Source: CTSoil-075 sp964292325 (GTDB lineage: Bacteria; Bacillota; Negativicutes; DSM-13327). From it: a stretch of DNA of 10,668 nt. Below, piece after piece: positions 1 through 6,874 of this stretch. The stretch covers positions 1 to 10,668 of the forward strand of contig CAXYVG010000113.1 in the NCBI GenBank assembly GCA_964292325.1, given 5' to 3'. The notes below the pieces were generated by a model. It worked only from the letters and a program-made list of their open reading frames with translations, was not told the DNA's origin and made no database searches. Numbering within the stretch: position 1 is the first letter of the stretch; every line of letters begins with the position of its first letter. A program made the translations under genes and the position numbers.

Positions 1-74
1 ACTTCAGCAAATTGTTCAAAAAATACTACGGAACCGCGCCTTCGCAAGTCGCCAAGGAAGAGCGAACGGTATAG
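1..74 (+). CDS. AraC-family transcriptional regulator, C-terminal end only
   Basis: The window opens inside a gene. Reading from base 3 gives 23 codons and a TAG at 72-74. The peptide starts FSKLFKKYYGTAPSQ, which is the typical end of the second helix-turn-helix of AraC/XylS regulators (F-x-x-x-F-K-x-x-x-G-x-x-P-x-x-[YFV]). This part of the family contacts DNA. The effector domain lies outside the window, so the signal it senses is unknown. A strong hairpin terminator follows 17 bases after the stop. Confidence is high for the family and nil for the regulon. Confidence 0.8.
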   Translation, partial: FSKLFKKYYGTAPSQVAKEERTV

Positions 75-90
75 GAGTATCAATAACAAG

Positions 91-130
91 AAAAGGAGCC
101 GCCCCGAAATTAATGGGTGGCTCCTTTTCT
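91..130 (+). terminator. Rho-independent terminator after the AraC-type gene
   Basis: A 14-bp stem pairs 91-104 with 115-128, with one G-T wobble at 101/118, around a 10-base loop (105-114). The right arm ends in CTCCTTTTCT and the left arm begins with AAAA, so it could end transcription in both directions. It sits directly behind the stop of the AraC-type gene. Confidence 0.85.
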
Positions 131-137
131 ATATGGT

Positions 138-410
138 CTAAATGCGAATTATCATGCTCTGCGTAAACGCGTTCTGATTCGCAGGGGATTCCGCCTAAGC
201 TGCTATTACGTCACGGCCAAAAAGCGGCCGTTCTCGTAATAGCCTCTTAGTGCTCACCCCCTAAACGCGAATCATCACGCTCTGCGTAAACGCGTTCTGA
301 ATCCCAGAAATCTGTGCCTAAGCTGACTACCACACGAGGACAAAAAGCGTCCTCTTTGTGTTAGTCCTCTTAGTGCTCGATTTCTAGAGCGGGATTCATC
401 ACGCTCTGCT
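138..410. repeat. Tandem 123-bp structured repeat, two full units plus a partial third
   Basis: Units start with CTA at 138, 261 and 384, exactly 123 bases apart. Two kinds of segment are conserved: a spacer close to ATCACGCTCTGCGTAAACGC (about 150-175, 273-297, and 396 to about 410), and short pieces inside each hairpin (CCTAAG, loop AAAAAGC, CTCTTAGTGCTC). The hairpin arms differ between units yet still pair. Unit 1: 176-182/267-273, 183-187/258-262, 195-199/246-250, 202-210/235-243, 214-218/226-230. Unit 2: 298-305/391-398, 306-312/379-385, 318-322/369-373, 325-329/362-366, 336-341/349-354. It fills the gap between two convergent gene ends. No ORF is visible. It could be an intergenic REP/BIME-like element, a transcript-end structure or an RNA; I do not recognise a named family. 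Confidence 0.85.
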
Positions 411-925
411 GTGTGTTCTTCGGAATTCTTTGGGTGTCTGGCCTTCCCGTTTTTTGAAGAGGTAGCTGAAATAATTAGGATCGTTGTAGCCTATGTCCAT
501 CGCGATGGCGGACAGTTTGTCATCCGTCCCGACCAACAACTCTTTCGCATGCTGCAGGCGGCATTCGGTCAGGAAGTCGATGAATGTCTGCCCCAAGGAC
601 TGCGAGAAGATGGTACTGAAATGCGACGGACTCAAGTTTACGGCCTCGGCCACGACATTCAGGGAGATATCCGGATCGGTAAAGTTCTCCTTGATGAATG
701 CCAAGGCCTTTTGGATGACGCTCTGATACTTCACCATGGAAGGGTGGATGTGGGCCGCCATCAGGAAAGCCAGCAGCTTCTCGATGATCTGGGTATATTC
801 CGTGGCATCGGCAGCCACCGCCGCCAGTTGATCCAGGTCGTTCATTTTTTCAAGCAAAGGTTGCTCCGAACCGGGCTTCTTTTTTTGGACAAGATGGCCC
901 AACTCGGTCAGCACGAAAAAGCGGA
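399..925 (-). pseudogene. YesN/AraC-type response regulator, 5'-truncated remnant
   Basis: The minus-strand frame ending at a TGA (399-401) encodes about 175 residues homologous to the C-terminal part of YesN-type response regulators. These usually sit beside two-component systems for sugar uptake. Both AraC-type helix-turn-helix units are present: one around ISLNVVAEAVNLSPSHFST, the second around LSAIAMDIGYNDPNYFS, ending KREGQTPKEFRR. Upstream a linker (LTELGHLVQKKKPGSEQ...) is still family-like. Beyond roughly base 905-930 the open frame continues to 1208, but only as the antisense of a permease, so that extension is not real protein. The receiver domain and the native start are gone. No ribosome binding site is seen at the junction. 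The gene is therefore probably dead, although the DNA-binding half is free of stops. Its last codons lie in the third repeat copy. Confidence 0.75.
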
Positions 926-929
926 AGAG

Positions 930-1805
930 CCGGTGCCGATCTGTATCGCAATCGGAGCGATCATCGGAGCTTGGCAAGGTTATTGGGTAGCCTACTTCGG
1001 CATCCCGGCTTTCATCGTAACGTTGGCAGGATTGTTGATGTTCCGCGGGCTGACACAGGTTGTGTTGGGCGGGCAATCGTTGGCGCCTTTTCCTGAAATA
1101 TTCCAAAAAATCTCTACAGGTTACTTGCCTGATCTGACTGACAGCAGCATCCACTTGTTGACGATGATCTTGGGTGTACTTATTGCCGCAGCCCTCGTCT
1201 TCGGGCAATGGCGGACACGCGAAAAACGCAAAAATAATCTGTTCGAAGTGGAATCAATGAATATGTTCATGGTGAAAGCAGTTATGACTGCTGTGGTAAT
1301 GATCGGTGTGACTTATATCTTCGCATCCTACCAAGGCTATCCTGTCATTTTGGTCATCTTGGGAGTCATCGTAGCAGCCTATGCGTTCTTGACGAACAAA
1401 ACGGTTGCGGGACGCCAAATTTATGCAACCGGTTGAAACCGTAAGGCGGCAGAATTGTCCGGTATCAAAACGAAGAAAATTACTTTCTGGGTATTCGTGA
1501 ACATGGGTGCGATGGCTGCTTTGGCGGGCCTGATCTTGGCAGCGCGTCTGAATGCGGCTACACCGCAAGCGGGTACTTCCATGGAGCTGGATGCGATGGC
1601 AGCCGTCTACTTCGGCGGAGCCTCCACTTCAGGCGGTATCGGAACGATCGTGGGCACGATCGTCGGTGGTTTGGTTATGGGTGTCTTGAATAACGGAATG
1701 TCCATCCTCGGCGTCGGCGTCGACTGGCAGCAAGCGATCAAAGGTTTGATCTTATTGCTGGCCGTAGTATTGGACATCTACAACAAGAAAAAGAAAGCAG
1801 CATAA
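930..1805 (+). pseudogene. Sugar ABC transporter permease (BPD_transp_2; MmsB/XylH/GguB-like), truncated and interrupted
   Basis: The plus-strand frame from about 930 encodes the C-terminal ~290 residues of a permease for multiple-sugar or xylose/galactose-type ABC importers. The family is usually about 390-400 residues, so the N-terminal quarter is missing. Diagnostic stretches are IGAWQGYWVAYFGIPAFIVT and, near the end, a GGASTSGGIG loop with several hydrophobic membrane segments. The frame is broken by a TGA at 1434-1436 inside a motif that normally reads A-T/V-G-G-N-R-K-A. The change is best explained as GGA to TGA, and the reading frame resumes without shift to the TAA at 1803-1805. With no start and a nonsense codon, a working permease is very unlikely. 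The 5' break coincides with the 5' break of the minus-strand regulator. An EIIB gene follows after 13 bases. Confidence 0.85.
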
Positions 1806-1818
1806 GGGGTTGAAGCAG

Positions 1819-2142
1819 ATGACCGAACAAAAGACAGCCTTATTGATCTGTACGGCAGGCATTACGACCGGCTTGCTGGTGAAGAATGTGCAGAACGCGG
1901 CGGATGAAAGAGGACTGGACATTCATGTCTACTCAGCCCCGGCGATCATCGCGGAGCAGGCGATCCAAAGTCAAACGATCGATGCCCTGATGATCGGCCC
2001 GCAATCCAAATACGAAATCGCGCGGTTGAAGGATTTTCTGACTTATAAAGCCGTACCTTACAAGCTGATCTCGAGGGAAAATTATGAGATCCTGGACGGG
2101 GAAGCTGTGCTGGAGGAGATCATCGCGTTGATCGGGGAATAA
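1819..2142 (+). CDS. PTS sugar transporter subunit IIB, lactose/cellobiose type, standalone
   Basis: This is a 107-residue cytoplasmic protein of the small PTS EIIB family, which receives phosphate from EIIA on a cysteine and passes it to the sugar bound by EIIC. The active-site P-loop is visible at the N-terminus as LLICTAGITTGLLV with Cys11. The family norm is C-x-x-G-M-S-T-S, so the loop is somewhat divergent (ITTG). Start choice: AGGGG at 1805-1809 lies 9 bases before ATG 1819, while the upstream TTG at 1810 is too close to it. No EIIA or EIIC is present. Its only neighbour upstream is the broken ABC permease, with which it was probably co-transcribed, so its present promoter is unclear. 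A terminator follows. It could serve a distant EIIC, or have been a sensor or accessory part of the lost sugar locus. Confidence 0.85.
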   Translation: MTEQKTALLICTAGITTGLLVKNVQNAADERGLDIHVYSAPAIIAEQAIQSQTIDALMIGPQSKYEIARLKDFLTYKAVPYKLISRENYEILDGEAVLEEIIALIGE

Positions 2143-2234
2143 GAAAAAGAATAAGACAAAACAGCCAGCGCAAAATGCAAGTAGTTGTAAAGAAGAATTA
2201 TGAACTGAGGATCAAAGGTAAACTAAATACAGAC

Positions 2235-2271
2235 AAAAAACGCCTTGAATTGAGATTTTAAGGCGTTTTTT
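2235..2271 (+). terminator. Rho-independent terminator after the EIIB gene
   Basis: CGCCTT (2241-2246) pairs with AAGGCG (2260-2265), extended outward by six A-T pairs (2235-2240 with 2266-2271) and inward by a few weaker pairs. The T-run lies on the right and an A-run on the left, so it may act both ways. It marks the end of the sugar block and the left edge of the AT-rich restriction island. Confidence 0.85.
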
Positions 2272-2307
2272 CGTTTGTCAGCTTTGCAGGATATTGAACT
2301 TTAAAAA

Positions 2308-2336
2308 TTGAGAAATGCTATAGCTTATGATATACT
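2308..2336 (+). promoter_or_regulatory. Extended -10 promoter for the XRE regulator and probably the RM operon
   Basis: TTGAGA (2308-2313) and TATACT (2331-2336) are separated by 17 bases, and a TG at 2328-2329 makes an extended -10. Transcription would begin near 2343, giving a leader of about 45 bases before ATG 2388. The spacer holds a perfect 8-base palindrome, GCTATAGC (2317-2324). Confidence 0.7.
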
Positions 2337-2387
2337 TCGATTTGTATAGTTCTGTAATTTAAACTGTTTATAGGTGGTGTTAGCTAT

Positions 2388-2597
2388 ATGGAATTTAACG
2401 AAGTTGTGAAAAAAATACGTTTAGAATTGGGGCTTTCTCAAGAGGGGCTTGCACGCGAACTCCATGTTGGATTTACTACTGTAAACAGATGGGAAAATGG
2501 TCGCACAAAACCAAATAGAATTGCTATGCATGCTTTGGTTGAGTTATGTAAAGATAAAAATGTAGACCAGGGATTAATTGAAGTTCTGGGAAAGTGA
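2388..2597 (+). CDS. Small XRE/Cro-type helix-turn-helix regulator
   Basis: This 69-residue protein is almost entirely one HTH_3 (Cro/C1-type) domain. Helix 2 begins at L16-S17-Q18-E19 and the recognition helix spans about G28-W35, followed by the usual E36-N37-G38-R39-x-x-P42 turn. No effector or dimerisation domain follows. ATG 2388 has an AGGTGG ribosome binding site at 2372-2377. It lies 67 bases upstream of hsdR in the same direction with no terminator between, so it is probably the first gene of the operon. By analogy with controller proteins of restriction systems it may regulate the locus and itself, possibly through the palindrome between -35 and -10. That role is inferred from size and position only. 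Confidence 0.85.
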   Translation: MEFNEVVKKIRLELGLSQEGLARELHVGFTTVNRWENGRTKPNRIAMHALVELCKDKNVDQGLIEVLGK

Positions 2598-2664
2598 TCT
2601 TTAATAAATAATAATCGAACGTAAGATAAGGATATTTATTACATATTGTTATGATGGAGGCCGG

Positions 2665-5600
2665 ATGATGAAAACAGAAAAGCAGATAGAGTCAGCTTTT
2701 ATTGAAAAACTTAAAGACTTAAAGTACATATATCGCGATGATATTAGAGATAAAGCATCTCTTGAGGCTAATTTTAAACAACATTTTGAGAAACTGAATC
2801 GTGTTAGATTAAGCGATTCTGAGTTTGCGCGTCTTAGAGATGGTATTATCACTGCAGATGTATTCACTGCCTCTAAAACTTTACGAGAGATTAATACCTT
2901 TAATCGTGATGATGACACGCCACTTCAGTATACTCTCGTGAACATCAAGGATTGGTGTAAAAATGAGTTCGAAGTAATAAATCAGTTGCGTATAAACACA
3001 GATAACAGTAATCACCGCTATGATGTTATTATCCTTATAAACGGTGTGCCTGTAGCCCAGGTGGAATTAAAATCGCTTACCATTACACCTAAAAGGGCAA
3101 TGGAACAAATTGTAGAATATAAAAATGACCCAGGCAATGGTTATACAAACTCTTTGCTTTGCTTTATGCAACTTTTTATTGTGAGTAATGAGAGTAATAC
3201 ATATTATTTCGCCAATAATCCCAAAGAACACTTTTGTTTTAATGCAGACGAGCGATTTTTGCCGATTTATCAGATGGCAGATGAGGACAATAACAAAATT
3301 ACTCATCTGCATGATTTTTCTGAGAAGTTTTTACCCAAATGCACTCTTGGTCAACTTATAAGTCGATACATGGTACTTGTTGTAAGTGAACAAAAATTGA
3401 TGATTATGCGCCCGTATCAGATTTATGCTGTAAAGGCAATAATGGATTGTATTGATCAGAATCGTGGAAACGGATATATCTGGCATACTACGGGGAGTGG
3501 GAAAACACTTACTTCCTTTAAAACTTCAACACTTTTAAAAGATAAACCTGAAATTGAGAAGTGTTTATTTGTCGTTGATAGAAAGGACCTTGATAGACAA
3601 ACTCGATTAGAGTTTAATAAATTTCAAGAAGGCTGCGTTGAAGAGAATACAAACACAGAAAGTTTAGTTAAGCGGCTTACATCGGATGACTATCGTGACA
3701 AGGTTATTGTTACCACAATTCAAAAGCTTGGGCTCGCTCTTGATGAAAACAGCAAACGCAACCAAGAAAAAAAGAAAAGAGGAGAACTTACCTATAAAGA
3801 CCGCTTAGCAAAACTCAGTGACAAGCGTATGGCAATTATTTTTGATGAATGTCATCGTTCTCAGTTTGGTGAAAATCATGAAGCAATTAAGAGTTTTTTC
3901 CCGAAAGCACAACTTTTCGGCTTTACTGGAACACCTATATTTGAAGAAAATGCAACGTATAAGCAAATTGATGGCACCGTTGGATCTTATATCACAACAA
4001 AGGATGTTTTTGAAAAAGAATTGCATGCTTATACCATAACGAACGCCATTGATGATCGCAATGTTCTTCGATTTCATATCGATTATTTTAAGCCCGAAGA
4101 TTTAACAAAGGCAGCAAAAGCTTCTGACTATGTTAGTAAAAAATCAATTGTTGAATCGATACTTTCAAAACATGATATCGTTACAAATGATAGGCGGTAT
4201 AATGCAATTTTTGCAACGGCCTCTATCAATGATGCGATAGAATATTTTCGGATTTTTAAGTCATTACAAGAGGAACGTAAAAGTAATGAAGGGGAAAGTT
4301 TTAAACCCCTCAATGTAGCCTGTGTCTTCTCTCCACCTGCCGAAGGAAATAAGGATGTTAAGCAACTACAAGAAGACCTACAGCAAGAAAAAGCAGATAA
4401 CGAACAAGAACCTGATAAGAAAAAAGCTGCACTTAAAAGCATCATTGATGTGTATAATATGGACTTCCAAACAAACCATAGTATAAACGAATTCGATTTA
4501 TATTATCAGGATGTGCAAAAACGAATCAAGGACCAAAAATACCCTAATTCTGACTGGCCTCATGCAAACAAAATTGATGTAACCATAGTGGTAGATATGC
4601 TTTTAACCGGGTTCGATTCAAAATATCTTAATACTTTGTATGTTGATAAAAACTTAAAGCAACACGGCTTAATTCAAGCATTTTCAAGGACAAATCGTGT
4701 TTTAAACGACACAAAGCCTTATGGAAATATTCTTGACTTTCGAGGGCAAGAAAAAGAAGTAGATGCAGCAATTTCATTGTTTTCTGGAAAAGAAAACAGT
4801 AGTAGAGCAAAAGAAATTTGGCTTGTTGATCCAGCTCCTGTCGTAGTTGAAAGGCTTGAGAAGGCAGTTGCCGACCTTGAAAAATTTATGGAATCGCAAG
4901 GGTTAGAATGTAAGCCAGAGAAAGTAAATAACCTTAAGGGAGATGCGGCACGAGGCGAATTTATCAATAAATTCAAGGAAGTTCAGCGACTAAAAACACA
5001 GCTTGACCAATATACAGAAATCAAAGATGAGCAAGTGGCAAAAATTGAGAAATTATTGCCTGAAGATACTTTGCGTGCGTTTCGCGGTGTGTATATTGAA
5101 ACCGCTCAAATGTTAAAAATGCAACAAGGCAAAAATATTAAGGATAAAGATCCTATGATTGAACAGCTCGATTTTGAGTTTGTTTTATTTTCATCAGCCA
5201 TAATTGATTATGATTACATCATGTCACTAATTTCGAAATATACACAACCTGATGTACCTAAAAAGGAAAAAATGAGCCGTGAACAGCTCATTAGTTTGCT
5301 TTTTTCAAACTCGAATATGTTGGAAGAACGTGAGGATATTATTGCTTATATCAATTCTTTGGAAGCCGGAAAAGGTTTAAACGAAAAAGCAATAAAAGCT
5401 GGTTACCAAAAATTTAAGGAAGAAAAAGCTACCAAAGAAATGGGATCACTTGCCTTTAAGCATGGCATTGAGTCTAAAGCTTTGCAAGCTTTTGTAGACG
5501 AGATTGTAGGACGTATGATATTTGATGGTGAAAGATTAAGCGATTTACTAGAACCACTTGGACTTGGATGGAGAGACAGAACAAAGAAAGAATTGGAACT

Positions 5601-5676
5601 AATGGATGATTTAATTCCGCTTTTAAAAAAGCTGGTAAGTGGACGAGAGATTGTGGGGTTGAATGCTTATGAATAA
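2665..5676 (+). CDS. hsdR: Type I restriction enzyme, restriction/translocation subunit HsdR
   Basis: This 1003-residue motor and nuclease subunit of a type I restriction-modification enzyme pulls DNA past the bound complex using ATP and cuts it far from the target. The N-terminal PD-(D/E)xK nuclease is visible as D120...E134-L-K136. The SF2 helicase core follows: Walker A in TTGSGKT (275-281), DECH box (394-397), motif III TGTP (421-424), LLTGFDS (646-652) and motif VI in QAFSRTNR (671-678). The last ~300 residues are the helical region that docks on the methylase. Length and motifs are complete. ATG 2665 and ATG 2668 are adjacent; GGAGG at 2656-2660 suits the second slightly better. The 3' end overlaps hsdS. 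Base composition is markedly AT-richer than the sugar genes to the left, which suggests horizontal gain. Confidence 0.97.
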   Translation: MMKTEKQIESAFIEKLKDLKYIYRDDIRDKASLEANFKQHFEKLNRVRLSDSEFARLRDGIITADVFTASKTLREINTFNRDDDTPLQYTLVNIKDWCKNEFEVINQLRINTDNSNHRYDVIILINGVPVAQVELKSLTITPKRAMEQIVEYKNDPGNGYTNSLLCFMQLFIVSNESNTYYFANNPKEHFCFNADERFLPIYQMADEDNNKITHLHDFSEKFLPKCTLGQLISRYMVLVVSEQKLMIMRPYQIYAVKAIMDCIDQNRGNGYIWHTTGSGKTLTSFKTSTLLKDKPEIEKCLFVVDRKDLDRQTRLEFNKFQEGCVEENTNTESLVKRLTSDDYRDKVIVTTIQKLGLALDENSKRNQEKKKRGELTYKDRLAKLSDKRMAIIFDECHRSQFGENHEAIKSFFPKAQLFGFTGTPIFEENATYKQIDGTVGSYITTKDVFEKELHAYTITNAIDDRNVLRFHIDYFKPEDLTKAAKASDYVSKKSIVESILSKHDIVTNDRRYNAIFATASINDAIEYFRIFKSLQEERKSNEGESFKPLNVACVFSPPAEGNKDVKQLQEDLQQEKADNEQEPDKKKAALKSIIDVYNMDFQTNHSINEFDLYYQDVQKRIKDQKYPNSDWPHANKIDVTIVVDMLLTGFDSKYLNTLYVDKNLKQHGLIQAFSRTNRVLNDTKPYGNILDFRGQEKEVDAAISLFSGKENSSRAKEIWLVDPAPVVVERLEKAVADLEKFMESQGLECKPEKVNNLKGDAARGEFINKFKEVQRLKTQLDQYTEIKDEQVAKIEKLLPEDTLRAFRGVYIETAQMLKMQQGKNIKDKDPMIEQLDFEFVLFSSAIIDYDYIMSLISKYTQPDVPKKEKMSREQLISLLFSNSNMLEEREDIIAYINSLEAGKGLNEKAIKAGYQKFKEEKATKEMGSLAFKHGIESKALQAFVDEIVGRMIFDGERLSDLLEPLGLGWRDRTKKELELMDDLIPLLKKLVSGREIVGLNAYE

Positions 5677-6874
5677 GAAAAAGAAAGTGGCTGTAGTGTC
5701 TAAACTAAGGTTTCCAGAATTTAAGTGCACTGGGGAATGGAAAGTAACACAACTTAACGTGTTAGCCGACAAAGTAACTACACGAAACAAAGACAATTTG
5801 ATAGCTCGTGTGCTTACAAACTCAGCTGTTGAAGGTGTCATCGATCAAAGTGATTATTTCAATCGTGAAGTTGCAAATCCAAATAACCTTGAGAATTACT
5901 TTATAATAGAGGAAAATGATTATGTTTATAATCCACGAATATCTGTAACGGCACCCGTGGGCCCTATATCAAAAAATAAAGTTGGGAAAGGTGTTATGTC
6001 GCCTCTATATACAGTATTTAGATTCAAAAATTATCACAATGATTTTTATGAACAGTATTTCAAAACACCTTTATGGCATGATTATATAAAGAGCATTTCG
6101 AACACAGGCGCCAGGCATGATCGTATAAGTATTTCAAATGATAACTTTATGAGAATGCCTTTACCTTACAGCTCTGAGTCAGAACAACAAAAAATTGCTG
6201 ATTGTTTGATAACGCTTGATAAACTTATCACTGCTGAGGATTATAAGCTCGAAGCGCTTAAAACACACAAAAAAAGCTTAATGCAAAAATTGTTCCCTAC
6301 AGATGGTGAAACTGTGCCTGAATGGAGGTTTCCGGAGTTTAGGGATAGTGGAAATTGGGAAGGAAGAAAGTTAGGAGATGTTTGCACTTCTATTTTTTCT
6401 GGTAAAAGTAAAAAATCTATTGAAAAAGGAAGCTTCCCCCTTATAGGCTCAACTGGTCAAATAGGTTTTTGTGATACAGCAGACTACAGTGGCGAGTTAA
6501 TTTTAATTGCACGTGTTGGTGCGAATGCAGGTCAAGTTAATTTTTACTCAGGAGATTGCGGAGTTTCTGATAATACGTTAATTTTAAACGTTAATACTGA
6601 ATATGTTATCGGATTATTTTTGCGTAAGTGGCTTGAAAATTTTAATGTAAATAAGTTGACTTTTGGTTCTGGGCAACCGCTTGTAACCGGCAGACAATTA
6701 AGAAATATTGATATTTGTATTCCACAATTAACTGAACAACATAAAATCGCTGATTGTCTATCTACCTTAGACACGCGTATAATGGTTCAGGCCAAAAAAA
6801 TTGAAACACTAAAAATTCATAAAAAGGGACTAATGCAAGGGCTGTTTCCTTCTATTAACGAGGTGAATGGATGA
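5669..6874 (+). CDS. hsdS: Type I restriction-modification specificity subunit HsdS
   Basis: The specificity subunit (401 residues) recognises a split DNA target and holds HsdM and HsdR. It has the usual duplicated plan: target-recognition domain 1 (about 12-165), central conserved helix region (about 171-213, SEQQKIADCLITLD...), target-recognition domain 2 (about 217-350) and a C-terminal conserved region (about 355-396, TEQHKIADCLSTLD...). Each half opens with the same R-F-P-E-F motif (R14 and R220) and ends with LMQ-x-LFP. The two recognition domains differ in sequence, so a bipartite asymmetric target is expected, but it cannot be read from sequence alone. ATG 5669 overlaps the hsdR stop and sits 10 bases after GGGG (5655-5658); ATG 5663 is an alternative. 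The stop TGA shares ATGA with the next start, indicating coupled translation. Confidence 0.95.
   Translation: MNKKKKVAVVSKLRFPEFKCTGEWKVTQLNVLADKVTTRNKDNLIARVLTNSAVEGVIDQSDYFNREVANPNNLENYFIIEENDYVYNPRISVTAPVGPISKNKVGKGVMSPLYTVFRFKNYHNDFYEQYFKTPLWHDYIKSISNTGARHDRISISNDNFMRMPLPYSSESEQQKIADCLITLDKLITAEDYKLEALKTHKKSLMQKLFPTDGETVPEWRFPEFRDSGNWEGRKLGDVCTSIFSGKSKKSIEKGSFPLIGSTGQIGFCDTADYSGELILIARVGANAGQVNFYSGDCGVSDNTLILNVNTEYVIGLFLRKWLENFNVNKLTFGSGQPLVTGRQLRNIDICIPQLTEQHKIADCLSTLDTRIMVQAKKIETLKIHKKGLMQGLFPSINEVNG

Noticed and set aside
138..410. CRISPR array
   Set aside because: Only two to three units of 123 bases, with structured and related inner parts instead of unrelated spacers; no cas genes.
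138..410. Integron attC sites (variable arms, conserved ends)
   Set aside because: No core GTTRRRY-type boxes in the expected places, no cassette ORFs and no integrase in the window.
926..1208. N-terminal third of the long minus-strand open frame that reads into the YesN/AraC remnant
   Set aside because: It is the antisense of a clear permease sequence and lacks family features, so it was left out of the regulator call.
1810..1818. TTG start for the EIIB gene
   Set aside because: It directly touches the AGGGG ribosome binding site; ATG 1819 has the right spacing.
2598..2664. Separate promoter for hsdR
   Set aside because: A TATGAT (2650-2655) overlaps the ribosome binding site region and no fitting -35 is seen; read-through from the XRE promoter is simpler.
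2649..4976. Several minus-strand open frames of 60-105 codons under hsdR
   Set aside because: They are antisense shadows of an intact HsdR and have no ribosome binding sites or recognisable domains.
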